This document shows, one piece after another, positions 1-6,321 of a stretch of DNA of 10,330 nt. Position 1 is the first letter of the stretch. Every line of letters begins with the position of its first letter. This DNA is from DASVDK01 sp036381125 [NCBI: Thermodesulfobacteriota bacterium] (GTDB lineage Bacteria > DASVDK01). The DNA lies in contig DASVDK010000187.1 in assembly GCA_036381125.1 (NCBI GenBank), positions 1 to 10,330 of the forward strand, in the 5' to 3' direction. A program made the translations under genes and the position numbers. Below the pieces are notes generated by a model. It did no database searches, was not told the origin of the DNA, and worked only from the letters and a program-made list of their open reading frames with translations.

Positions 1-471
1 CTCACGGTCCACGCGTCGGGGGGCGAGACCATGCTGCTCGAGGCCTGGCAGGGCGCGGTCGAGGGCGCCGGCACCGCCAGGCCGCCGACGCTCCTCGCCG
101 TCACCGTGCTCACGAGCCTCGACGCCGCCGGCCTCGCCGCGGTCGGCGTGCAGGGCTCGCCCGAGGAGGCGGTGCTGCGGCTCGCACGCCTCGCGATCGC
201 GTCGAGGATCCCCGGCCTCGTCTGCTCGCCGCTCGAGGTGCGGGCCCTGCGGGCCGCACTCGGGCCGGATCCCCTCCTCGTCACCCCCGGCATCCGCGGA
301 GCCGAATCGTTGCCGGACGATCAGCGACGGACGTTGTCCCCCCGGGAGGCGGTCGAGGCGGGGAGCGACTACCTGGTCATCGGCCGGCCGATCCTCGCCG
401 CTCCCGATCCGATCGTGGCCGCCGAGCTGATCGGCCAGCAGATCGCGGCCGCCGATGCGTCGAGGCCCTGA
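1..471 (+). CDS. pyrF: Orotidine 5'-phosphate decarboxylase, C-terminal part (5' end outside window)
   Basis: Converts orotidine 5'-monophosphate to UMP with loss of CO2, the last step of de novo UMP synthesis in the cytoplasm. The frame is open from base 1, so the gene begins upstream; 156 residues are visible against roughly 230 for the bacterial family. The fragment opens with the family motif LTVHASGG (visible residues 1-8). Near the end is the phosphate-binding segment around VIGRPI, followed by the usual APDP and a C-terminal helix. A VTPGIR segment lies between them, as expected for this (beta/alpha)8 barrel. The TGA stop lies inside the start of rlmB (17-base overlap), so the two are probably co-transcribed and translationally coupled. 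I see no disruption. Confidence is high because several separate family motifs appear in the right order. Confidence 0.95.
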   Translation, partial: LTVHASGGETMLLEAWQGAVEGAGTARPPTLLAVTVLTSLDAAGLAAVGVQGSPEEAVLRLARLAIASRIPGLVCSPLEVRALRAALGPDPLLVTPGIRGAESLPDDQRRTLSPREAVEAGSDYLVIGRPILAAPDPIVAAELIGQQIAAADASRP

Positions 472-1273
472 CCGGCAGCGGCCGACCGGGGAGGGGACCG
501 GGCCCGCCTGGATCGCCGGCGTCCACCCGGTGCACGAAGCGCTCCTCGCGGCGCCGGCCGGAGTGCGCGAGGTGCTCGTCGCCCGGGAGGCGGAGGCGAG
601 ACGACTCGCTCCCATCCGCGAGGCGGCGGCCGCGGCCGGCGTGCCGGTCTCGCTGCGCGACCGGTCGGACCTGAGCCGCATCCTGGGCCACGACCGGCAC
701 CAGGGGGTCGCCGCGCGCCTGCGCGGCCTGCCGGGCTACGTGGCGCTCGAGGATCTCCTCTCTCGCGTGGACGCCGACCGGGCCGCCGGTCGGCGCGCGC
801 TCCTCGTCCTCCTCGACGGCATCGTCGACCCGCAGAACCTCGGCGCGATCATCCGCTCGGCCGAAGGGGCGGGCGCCCAGGGGGTGGTCATCCCGAAGGA
901 CCGGGCCGCCGGGCTGACGGCCGCGGTCGTCCGCGCCTCGGCGGGCGCCGCCCACCACCTGCCGGTCGCGCGGGTGACGAACCTCGTGGCCGCCATGGCC
1001 ACGCTCGCGGAGCGCGGGATCTGGACGGTCGGGACGGTCGCGCCCGCCCCCGGGGCGGGGGAGCGGGCGCAGGCGTACCACGAGGCGGACCTCGCCGGCG
1101 ACCTCGCGCTCGTGATCGGCGCCGAGGGGCGGGGCCTGCGGCGCCTCGTCGCCGAACGGTGCGACCGACTCGTGACGATCCCGCTCCACGGGCGGGTCGG
1201 CTCGCTCAACGCGGCCGCCGCCGCGGCCGTCCTCCTCTTCGAGGCCAGGCGGCAGCGAGCCGCCGGCGGCTAG
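455..1273 (+). CDS. rlmB: 23S rRNA 2'-O-ribose methyltransferase of the SpoU/TrmH family (RlmB-like)
   Basis: The likely role is S-adenosylmethionine-dependent 2'-O-methylation of the 23S rRNA peptidyl-transferase loop (G2251 in E. coli RlmB). The protein has 272 residues, a little longer than usual because of a Gly/Pro/Arg-rich start. An L30e-like RNA-binding part (about 18-92) carries GVHPVHEAL and a HQGVAA segment. The SPOUT knot domain (about 115-265) shows all three SpoU motifs: NLGAIIRSAEG (128-138), IGAEGRGL (221-228) and IPLHGRVGSLNAA (242-254). ATG 455 overlaps pyrF by 17 bases. No good Shine-Dalgarno site precedes it, and I see no later ATG or GTG before the first conserved motif, so coupling to pyrF is likely. 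An rlmB next to a tRNA-Thr/tRNA-Tyr/tRNA-Gly/tRNA-Thr/tuf array is a known bacterial layout. It could be another SpoU-family methyltransferase, but the N-terminal domain favours RlmB. Confidence 0.92.
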   Translation: MRRGPDRQRPTGEGTGPAWIAGVHPVHEALLAAPAGVREVLVAREAEARRLAPIREAAAAAGVPVSLRDRSDLSRILGHDRHQGVAARLRGLPGYVALEDLLSRVDADRAAGRRALLVLLDGIVDPQNLGAIIRSAEGAGAQGVVIPKDRAAGLTAAVVRASAGAAHHLPVARVTNLVAAMATLAERGIWTVGTVAPAPGAGERAQAYHEADLAGDLALVIGAEGRGLRRLVAERCDRLVTIPLHGRVGSLNAAAAAAVLLFEARRQRAAGG

Positions 1274-1281
1274 GGCAGACC

Positions 1282-1408
1282 GCGCCTCCTCCGCGGGCCG
1301 CAGCCGACCCGTCTCCCGCGCCTCACGCCACGGTGATCCGCGTCAGCGCAGCCGGGGCGTCGGCACGCGCCGCCGCCGCGCGCCCATGAAGACCGGCCCG
1401 AGGAGCAT
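1282..1408. repeat. 127-bp direct repeat, copy 1 (relic of the rhomboid gene 3' end)
   Basis: Aligns without gaps to 2338-2464 at a constant offset of 1056 bases. I count 10 mismatches in 127 positions, about 92% identity. Homology stops sharply on both sides. Read on the minus strand, this copy still encodes the last residues of a rhomboid protein (LLGPVFMGARRR, then VPTPRLR and a stop), but no rhomboid body lies upstream of it. Instead the stop codon of the AHSA1-fusion gene is only 16 bases away. A hairpin present in copy 2 is weakened here by one mismatch. With copy 2 it brackets the fusion gene. The 151 bases between rlmB and the fusion gene hold nothing else I can support. Confidence 0.9.
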
Positions 1409-1424
1409 CACCGCACGCGTCCCG

Positions 1425-1967
1425 TCAGGGCTCCGGCTCCACGTCGTTCAAGCACGCGACTCCGGACGCGGGAATCGGCTCGAACGCCGCCCTCGAGCGG
1501 TCGGCGCGCCACGCCTGCTCGATGCTCGTGAGCACGGCGTCGCTCCCGGGCCGTACGATCGCCACGATCTCCGGGTCGACGGCGATGTCGTCCGGCTCGA
1601 GGCTGCCCCCGGCGCCCTCTCGGCGCATCCCGCAGACGGCCAGCATCAGCCACCTGTCCCCGGAAAGCGGAGGGAGCGCCAGGACATCCATGACGGTCCA
1701 TGTCTGGCCGGTCGCCGTCATCCGCGCTCGCCGAGCCAGCCACAGCAGGTGCTGCCCTTGCACGCGCATCTCGGCGAGCGCGAACGTTGCCGAGTCGGCC
1801 GGGCCGATCGTGGTGCCCCGCAGGATCACGACCTCTCGTGGCACCGGTGGGTACTGGGTGCCGACCCATGCCTTCCCTGCGTCTCCGACAGCGGCGCCGG
1901 CGGCCATGCCTGGGCCGCCGGCCGCGGCGAGTACGGCGAGCAGCGCCGTCGCGGCGGTGGCGATCAT
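1425..1967 (-). other. Alternative reading: separate secreted protein starting at internal ATG 1967
   Basis: From ATG 1967 the same frame would give a 180-residue protein with a clean signal peptide: hydrophobic stretch at residues 3-16, then GGPGMAAG, with likely cleavage near residues 20-23. The mature part is mixed alpha/beta-like, with two cysteines and no motif I know. Only a weak GGGG run precedes the ATG, so it may depend on translation of the AHSA1 part upstream. I list it apart because it changes the predicted location of the product: exported if started here, probably cytosolic if started at 2303. Confidence 0.45.
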
Positions 1968-2303
1968 GGCACCCCGGCCCCACAGCGCCGTGACGGCGGT
2001 GACGAGCTGATCGAGGGCCTTCCCCCAGCCCTCGTGGAAGCCCATGTCCGCGTGCGTCTTGCAGTCCCCCACGTCCCCGTGGATGGCCAGCGCGGAGTAC
2101 TTCGTCCCGGTCCCGAGTGCTTCGAGCGTGATGACCGCCGTGAAGGGCGGGACCTCGGAGGACGCCCTGGAGGGCCGGTAGCCGGGGCCGAGGCCGGTGG
2201 TCCAGACGAGCTTCTCGTTCTCGATGACCTCCGGGCAGCGGCCGACGCGCTCCAGCAGGAGGTCGAGCCTGGGGTCTGATCGGTGGACCTTCGAGCCAGT
2301 CAT
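1425..2303 (-). CDS. Shortened AHSA1/SRPBCC domain fused in frame to a secreted protein of unknown function
   Basis: 292 residues from ATG 2303, chosen because AAGGAG lies 8 bases upstream; an in-frame ATG at 2330 lacks such a site. Residues 1-20 match the start of AHSA1-type SRPBCC proteins ([14 protein letters not shown]). Residue 21 onward matches the second half ([39 protein letters not shown], ending near 105). About 50 middle residues of this ligand-binding fold are missing, with the join near base 2243. Where an AHSA1 protein should end, the frame continues through Trp108 (TGG) to Met113, which starts a textbook signal peptide ([16 protein letters not shown], then GMAAG). About 155 residues follow that I do not recognise. 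ATG 1967 could start that protein alone (180 residues), though its ribosome site is weak. Two readings are possible: a decayed AHSA1 gene reading into a neighbour, or a new fusion. The first looks likelier, since an internal signal peptide behind a cytosolic domain makes little sense. The unit lies between two 127-bp repeats, downstream of the rhomboid gene. Confidence 0.7.
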   Translation of the reverse strand: MTGSKVHRSDPRLDLLLERVGRCPEVIENEKLVWTTGLGPGYRPSRASSEVPPFTAVITLEALGTGTKYSALAIHGDVGDCKTHADMGFHEGWGKALDQLVTAVTALWGRGAMIATAATALLAVLAAAGGPGMAAGAAVGDAGKAWVGTQYPPVPREVVILRGTTIGPADSATFALAEMRVQGQHLLWLARRARMTATGQTWTVMDVLALPPLSGDRWLMLAVCGMRREGAGGSLEPDDIAVDPEIVAIVRPGSDAVLTSIEQAWRADRSRAAFEPIPASGVACLNDVEPEP

Positions 2304-2311
2304 CGATTCCG

Positions 2312-2317
2312 CTCCTT
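2312..2317 (-). promoter_or_regulatory. Ribosome binding site that fixes the start of the AHSA1-fusion gene
   Basis: Minus-strand AAGGAG, 8 bases before ATG 2303. It is much stronger than anything before the other in-frame ATG at 2330, so nine residues of the longer frame are probably untranslated. Confidence 0.7.
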
Positions 2318-2337
2318 CAGGCCTTGCCATTTTCCAG

Positions 2338-2464
2338 GCGCATTCTCCACGGGCCGCAGCCGGCCCGTCCCCCGCGCCTCACGCCACGGTGATCCGCCTC
2401 AAAGCAGCCGGGGCGTCGGCACGTGCCGCCGCCGCGCGCCCATGAAGACCGGCCCGAGCAGCAT
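2338..2464. repeat. 127-bp direct repeat, copy 2 (contains the true rhomboid gene 3' end)
   Basis: Partner of 1282-1408 in the same orientation with no gaps. It covers the last 66 bases of the rhomboid coding sequence (2399-2464) and 61 bases of its 3' flank, including the perfect hairpin at 2349-2368. Because it is continuous with an intact rhomboid gene, this is probably the parental copy and copy 1 the derived one. A somewhat AT-richer stretch (about 2300-2346) sits at the junction with the fusion gene. Confidence 0.9.
2349..2368 (-). terminator. Hairpin after the rhomboid gene, possible transcription terminator
   Basis: A perfect 8-bp stem (ACGGGCCG paired with CGGCCCGT) around a CAGC loop, starting about 30 bases past the rhomboid stop. 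No T-run follows in either direction, so classical intrinsic termination is doubtful. The equivalent hairpin in copy 1 (about 1293-1312) has one stem mismatch. Confidence 0.4.
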
Positions 2465-3133
2465 GCCGGCGACGAAGCCGCCGATGTGCGCGTACCAGGC
2501 CACCCCCACGCCGCCGCCGAGGGAGCTCAGGATCTGCCCGAGGAACCAGATCACGAGCCAGACCCCGGCCGGGATCCAGACGACCCAGGCGAGGACGAGG
2601 GGGACGACGGTCAGGATGCGGGCGTTCGGGAAGCGCAGCAGGTAGGCGCCGAGGACCCCGGCGATGGCCCCGCTCGCGCCGACCATCGGCATCGGCGACC
2701 CCGGGTCCACCGACGCCTGCGTGATCGCCGCCGAGACGCCGCTGGCCAGGTAGAAGACGAGGAAGCCGCCCGGGCCGATCTCGTCCTCGACGTTGTTGCC
2801 GAAGATCCAGAACGACCACATGTTGCCGAGCAGGTGGAGCCACCCTCCGTGGAGGAACATGGACGTGAGCACGGTGGCGGGGACCGGCACCGACGGGTCG
2901 TAGGCCAGGTAGAGCCGTATGGCGGTCGGGTCGAGGAGGGGCGGCAGGTCGAGCCCGAACGTCTCGGCCAGCGCCCGCGGCACCATGGCGAACGCGAGGA
3001 GGCCATACCCGTTGCTCGGGCCCTGGCCGAGCTGCCAGAGGAAGACCAGCACGTTCGCCCCGATGATCAGGACGGTCATCACGGGGGTCGAGCGGAGCGG
3101 GTTGTCGTCCTTGAGGGGGAACATGCCCTCCAC
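2399..3133 (-). CDS. Rhomboid-family intramembrane serine protease
   Basis: Cuts transmembrane segments of membrane proteins within the bilayer; the substrate is not known from sequence. 244 residues with six or more hydrophobic segments. The catalytic serine is in GASGAIAG (Ser154) and the catalytic histidine in YAHIGGF (His216). The loop motif HGGWLHLLGNMW (95-106) supplies the conserved His and Asn that shape the oxyanion hole. A MFPLKDDNP start is typical of this bacterial rhomboid type and would put initiation at ATG 3124. The longer start is GTG 3133, and a GGAGGG run sits too close to ATG 3124 to decide. The C-terminus is a short Arg-rich tail. Its 3' end lies in the 127-bp direct repeat, and the AHSA1-fusion gene follows on the same strand. 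Its 5' end is 43 bases from tRNA-Thr(TGT) on the opposite strand and overlaps that tRNA's promoter. Confidence 0.93.
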   Translation of the reverse strand: MEGMFPLKDDNPLRSTPVMTVLIIGANVLVFLWQLGQGPSNGYGLLAFAMVPRALAETFGLDLPPLLDPTAIRLYLAYDPSVPVPATVLTSMFLHGGWLHLLGNMWSFWIFGNNVEDEIGPGGFLVFYLASGVSAAITQASVDPGSPMPMVGASGAIAGVLGAYLLRFPNARILTVVPLVLAWVVWIPAGVWLVIWFLGQILSSLGGGVGVAWYAHIGGFVAGMLLGPVFMGARRRHVPTPRLL

Positions 3134-3139
3134 TATACT
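3111..3139 (+). promoter_or_regulatory. Sigma-70-type promoter for tRNA-Thr(TGT)
   Basis: TTGAGG (3111-3116, 4 of 6 to consensus), a 17-base spacer, then TATACT (3134-3139, 5 of 6). Transcription would start near 3146 and is followed by a GC-rich GGGCGGGACC stretch, as at stable-RNA promoters under stringent control. The mature tRNA begins at 3177. The -35 box and most of the spacer lie inside the first codons of the rhomboid gene on the other strand. Confidence 0.7.
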
Positions 3140-3176
3140 CGGGCGGGACCCCTCGCGATCCCTGTCCGAGGCGGAG

Positions 3177-3251
3177 GCTGGCGTAGCTCAACGGTAGAGC
3201 ACCGGTTTTGTAAACCGTAGGTTGCGGGTTCGAGTCCCGCCGCCAGCTCCA
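3177..3251 (+). tRNA. tRNA-Thr (anticodon TGT), CCA encoded
   Basis: Acceptor stem GCTGGCG pairs fully with CGCCAGC (3241-3247); discriminator T3248, then encoded CCA. D stem GCTC/GAGC, T arm GCGGG-TTCGAGT-CCCGC. The anticodon loop TTTGTAA places TGT at 3209-3211, reading ACA and other ACN codons. One oddity is a C/T mismatch at the first anticodon-stem pair (3202/3218). Its own promoter lies just upstream. It is separated from the other tRNAs of the array by about 6.35 kb. Confidence 0.97.
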
Positions 3252-4098
3252 CACGCACCCCGTCGATCGTCCAGCCGCCGCCGCGACGCCCCGCCCGAGG
3301 TCTCACCGGATGCCGTCATCGGGACGCCGATCCGGCAGGCGCGGGGACGACCGGCCGGCGGCCGACGGATGGTCATGCGGCGCAGGGGCAAGGCGCACGG
3401 AGGTCCACCGATCCAGTGGTCCGGCCGCCCGGGAGGGGAGATCACGGGCGGCCCCGAGCCCCCGTGCGCACTGCGGCATTGCTGCAAGCCAGGCGCCAGC
3501 GCGCGGTGCGGCGTCTCGGGCGACCGCCGCACTGCGGCAGGCGCGCGAGCGGCCGCTCGGCGAGCGCCCCCTGGCTCGCGGACCCCTGCGGACCGCCGGC
3601 CGTCCTCGGCCCGCGCCTCGGCCGCGATCGCCTCGAGGTCGAGCGGCGCGGCGCCACGGCGAAGAGCCGCCCGATCTCGCCGTTCGTCGATCCGATCCGC
3701 CGCTCGCCGAGAAGGATCCGCCGCTCGCGCGGGGGACGCCGGGCCGCCTCGTAGCCCGTCGCGCCATGCGCCTTCATGGCAGCCGGCATCGTCGCCCCAC
3801 CGGGGAGCCCTCGCCAGCAGCCTTGCCGAGAGGACACCGGCAACGCGCCACGACACCGCCCTTGTCCGAGCGCATCGAGACGCCGGGCGCCGGCGCGCGC
3901 CACGGCGTTCCTCGCGGCGGCCGGCCGAGGGAAGCGGCCTGCTCCCCGCTCGTCCGGCCGCCCACCGCGACGTCTCACCCGACACGTGCACACGTCTTGC
4001 GACGCCGGCAGACCTCTGGTCGCCGCCCGGCGCGATGCGGGGGCGTTCTCTCGCGGCACGCGAATCCCGGCGAGCGATCGACGACAGGGGGAAGGACG
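3252..4098. other. 847-bp stretch with no convincing gene
   Basis: Open frames are long here only because stops are rare at this GC content. Their translations are Arg/Pro/Ala-rich, with no family motif and no good ribosome site. On the minus strand between about 3400 and 3790 some short runs look faintly protein-like but switch frame, which could mean a decayed gene; I cannot name it. Visible small repeats are CGCACTGCGGCA twice (3467-3478, 3528-3539), a 21-bp-spaced tandem pair (3694-3728), and ACACGT twice (3982-3987, 3990-3995). The last 100 bases must hold the leader of the sugar dehydrogenase gene; I found no good promoter in them. Confidence 0.6.
3694..3728. repeat. Short tandem repeat, 14 identical bases at a 21-base period
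   Basis: GATCCGCCGCTCGC occurs at 3694-3707 and again at 3715-3728. The 21-base period equals seven codons, which fits a relic of coding sequence but could be chance in such GC-rich DNA. Confidence 0.6.
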
Positions 4099-5526
4099 AT
4101 GAAGAGTCTGACGGTGGTCGCCGGTACGGCGCTGCTCGCGCTGGCCGCGCCGGCGTTCGGTGCACCGGTCCCACAGAAGCCGGATCAGGTCGCCCAGCTC
4201 GGCGGTCGGATTCCGGGCAACCCGTCCATTGCTCTGGTAAAGGTCGCCGACGGCCTCAACGACCCGACGAACGTCGCGTCGGCCAACGACGGCTCGGGCC
4301 GGCTCTTCGTCACCGAGCGGGTCGGGAGGATCCGGATCGTGCAGGACGGCAAGCTGCTGCCGGAGCCGTTCCTCGACCTCACCAAGATCAACCCGCTCGG
4401 CTCCGAGGTGCAGACCGGCTTCGTCGAGCAGGGCCTCTATTCGGTCGCGTTCCATCCCCGGTTCCGCGAGAACGGCTACTTCTACGTCCACTACGCCTCG
4501 CTGCCGTTCAACGGCGACGGGCTGATCGTCCGGTATACGGTCTCCAAGGACGACCCGAACAAGGCCGACACCCAGACGGCCAAGGTGATCATGCGGATCC
4601 CGCAGCCCTACTACAACCACAACGGGGGGCAGATCGCCTTCGGCCCCAAGGACGGCTTCCTCTACATCTCGAGCGGCGACGGCGGCTGGGAGGGCGACCC
4701 GCTCGGCGCAGGGCAGGACCTCGCCACCTGGCTCGGGAAGGTCCTGCGCATCGACGTGAACGTCGAGGACGACCGGCAGCCGTACCGCGTCCCACCGTCC
4801 AACCCCTTCCTCGAGGCGTCGAAGGAGCGCTTGATGTTCCTCTTCGGCATCACCGAGGAGCAGTTCGCGAAGCTCAAGACGACCGCGAAGCCCGAGATCT
4901 GGGCCTACGGCCTGCGCAACCCCTACGAGATGAGCTTCGATCCGCGGACCGGCGACCTCTTCATCGCCGAGGTGGGGCAGAACCACTGGGAGGAGATCGA
5001 CTACCAGCCGGCCGGCAGCAGCGGGGGCGAGAACTACGGCTGGAACTTCAACATGGGGACCCACTGCTTCCCGATCGAGGCGAAGGAGTGCCCCCAGGTC
5101 GGCGTCCTCCCGGCGGCCGAGTACGAGCACACGCAGGGCGGCTGCGCCGTCATCGGCCTGGGAGTCGCGTACTACGGCGGCATGGAGGGGACCTACCTCG
5201 CGGGCGACTGGTGCTCGGGCAAGGTGTTCGGGCTCGCGTACGACCAGGGCGCGGGGAGGTGGCAGTTCCAGGAGCTGGCCCAGACAGGGCTTCAGTTCAC
5301 CGGGGGCGGGGAGGACGAGCAGGGATTCGTGTACGCGGTGAACTGCGACTGCTTCTACACCGAGGACAAGGGGCCGCTCAACAACCCGCCGGGTGCGCTC
5401 TGGCGGATCGTCCCGGCGAACCAGGTGCCGCAGGGGGCCGTCATGGCTCCTGCCCCGAAGGTCACGGGAGCGTCGGGCGCAGCGCCCGCCGCCGGCGCGC
5501 CGCAGCCCCAGCCCTCGCCGCAGTAG
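4099..5526 (+). CDS. Secreted PQQ-dependent glucose/sorbosone-type dehydrogenase
   Basis: Probable periplasmic oxidoreductase of the glucose/sorbosone dehydrogenase beta-propeller family (soluble GDH-B / aldose sugar dehydrogenase type), which oxidises sugars to lactones using pyrroloquinoline quinone; the true substrate is unknown. 475 residues. The signal peptide spans about 1-21 (LTVVAGTALLALAAPAFG). The six-bladed propeller runs about 43-438, with EQGLYSVAFHPRF (110-122), NHNGGQIAFGP (173-183, His174 aligning with the catalytic base), YISSGDGG (189-196), GKVLRIDV (213-220), GLRNPYEMSFDP (271-282, Arg273 as PQQ-contact candidate), a GDLFIAEVGQNHWEEI run (285-300) and GGENYGWN (309-316). 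A 35-residue Ala/Pro/Gln tail follows. Six cysteines (323, 331, 349, 372, 416, 418) suggest disulfides after export. ATG 4099 is chosen because GGGGGAAGGA lies just upstream and the signal peptide begins there; the frame is open far upstream without meaning. No PQQ genes or cytochrome partner are in the window. Confidence 0.93.
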   Translation: MKSLTVVAGTALLALAAPAFGAPVPQKPDQVAQLGGRIPGNPSIALVKVADGLNDPTNVASANDGSGRLFVTERVGRIRIVQDGKLLPEPFLDLTKINPLGSEVQTGFVEQGLYSVAFHPRFRENGYFYVHYASLPFNGDGLIVRYTVSKDDPNKADTQTAKVIMRIPQPYYNHNGGQIAFGPKDGFLYISSGDGGWEGDPLGAGQDLATWLGKVLRIDVNVEDDRQPYRVPPSNPFLEASKERLMFLFGITEEQFAKLKTTAKPEIWAYGLRNPYEMSFDPRTGDLFIAEVGQNHWEEIDYQPAGSSGGENYGWNFNMGTHCFPIEAKECPQVGVLPAAEYEHTQGGCAVIGLGVAYYGGMEGTYLAGDWCSGKVFGLAYDQGAGRWQFQELAQTGLQFTGGGEDEQGFVYAVNCDCFYTEDKGPLNNPPGALWRIVPANQVPQGAVMAPAPKVTGASGAAPAAGAPQPQPSPQ

Positions 5527-5552
5527 TGGTCGCGTCATCCCGAAAGTACGGC

Positions 5553-5579
5553 GGCGCCCGGCCACTCTGGCCGGGCGCC
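5553..5579 (+). terminator. Strong hairpin after the sugar dehydrogenase gene
   Basis: A perfect 12-bp stem (GGCGCCCGGCCA with TGGCCGGGCGCC) around a CTC loop, 26 bases after the TAG stop. There is no T-run after it, so it may terminate by a GC-rich variant mechanism or protect the mRNA 3' end. On the minus strand a short CTTTC follows, so it could also serve transcription from the right. Confidence 0.6.
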
Positions 5580-5656
5580 ACCCGGGGGTGAGTCGGCCGT
5601 CGGCCCCACCGGTCGGTCGGCTGTGGGCTGGCCCGCCTCCTGCCTGGTAACCCGCC

Positions 5657-5941
5657 GTGACGCCCCGGCTCGCCGCCGCGCTCCTGCTCGCGCTGCTCAC
5701 GGCCGGTTGCGGTCCTCGCCGTCAACACCGGCTCGGCCGAGCGAGGACCTGCGCCCGGCGCGTGCGGGAGCGGCCACCCCGATCGTTCTCTCAGGGCCAA
5801 CTCGGTTCGAACCGAGTTGCGCGAGCGGACCTGTTGCTCGAAATCGGTGGTACGGGAGCCGGGGAGCGTCTACGCCCCGCCGTAGGCCGCGAGCGCGGTG
5901 GGACGACGATGTGGAGCACCTACCGCCCCGGCACCGAATAA
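5657..5941 (+). pseudogene. Orphan lipoprotein-type signal sequence, probable gene remnant
   Basis: A 94-codon frame from GTG 5657 begins with a convincing lipoprotein signal: PR, then LAAALLLALLTAGC with the lipid-accepting cysteine at residue 18. Everything after it is Arg-rich and without motif, has no counterpart I know, and contains a perfect 22-bp palindrome. No clear ribosome site precedes the GTG. The simplest reading is the start of a lipoprotein gene whose body was lost or shifted out of frame. A chance hydrophobic run or a genuine small lipoprotein cannot be excluded. Confidence 0.25.
5798..5819. promoter_or_regulatory. Perfect 22-bp palindrome, possible operator or hairpin
   Basis: Half-site CAACTCGGTTC followed immediately by its exact reverse complement. 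As RNA it would fold into a 9-bp stem with a TCGA loop. It is AT-richer than its surroundings and lies between two convergent genes, 133 bases past the stop of the propeptide-like lipoprotein gene. No T-run flanks it. It could be a dimeric repressor site, a bidirectional 3'-end hairpin, or an integration/recombination site; nothing decides between these. Confidence 0.5.
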
Positions 5942-5951
5942 CAGGTACTAC

Positions 5952-6317
5952 CTACGGCCGGTAGACGTGGTTCGGCTGGACGGCCGTCACGTCCGGAGAC
6001 GAGAGCCCTCGTGTCTCGACCGCCTCCGGGCCGGGGTCCTTCCCGATCCTCAACAGGAAGACGTCGTCGCGTACCCGCCGCAGGCCGACGACCTGGTACT
6101 CGGCGTAGAGGTCCCGGATGCGCCGCTCGTCGGTGCCGGCGCGGACGGTGACCAGGTACTCGCCGGGGACGCGCTGCGGCTGGCTGCTCATGACCGGCTC
6201 GCCTCCACGCGGCGCGCCCATGGGGCCCGCTGTCTCGGCGCATCCGAGGGCCCCGGCGAGCAGGACGAGGGCGGCCGAGACGACCAGGTGCCGGGCCGTG
6301 CGCGCGATGCCGCCCAT
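5952..6317 (-). CDS. Small lipoprotein made of a stand-alone subtilase propeptide-like domain (candidate protease inhibitor)
   Basis: 121 residues. A lipoprotein signal (ARTARH, hydrophobic 11-23, then LGC with Cys26) is followed by a flexible linker (27-48) and a single domain (50-119). That domain matches the N-terminal prodomain of the neighbouring S8 protease: VPGE-LV, R-GTD, a central LR-V, PDV, VQPN and YR fall in the same order. The chain ends at HVYRP, just where the mature protease would begin in a prodomain. Known subtilase propeptides (the I9 and fervidolysin-prodomain type) act as folding chaperones and as tight inhibitors through their C-terminal tail. Free-standing I9-like inhibitors exist, for example POIA1 of Pleurotus. 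I infer a membrane-anchored inhibitor or chaperone of the S8 enzyme. The ATG is 4 bases past the protease stop, so translation is coupled. Target specificity is unproven. Confidence 0.75.
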   Translation of the reverse strand: MGGIARTARHLVVSAALVLLAGALGCAETAGPMGAPRGGEPVMSSQPQRVPGEYLVTVRAGTDERRIRDLYAEYQVVGLRRVRDDVFLLRIGKDPGPEAVETRGLSSPDVTAVQPNHVYRP

Positions 6318-6321
6318 GCCG

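Noticed and set aside
3224-3251. tRNA-Thr 3' end as a phage-type attachment site, with a partner near 9574
   Set aside because: The only similar stretch (CGGGTTC with an inserted TC before GA) is too short and imperfect, and there is no integrase gene in the window.
3188-4174. Long minus-strand frame ending in GGTRTRNLRFTKPVLYR
   Set aside because: That end is the well-known spurious translation of a tRNA (here tRNA-Thr). The rest has no motif and no start signal.
3442-5700. 752-codon minus-strand frame across the sugar dehydrogenase gene
   Set aside because: It is the antisense of a clear coding gene. Length alone means little at about 70% GC, and no domain is visible.
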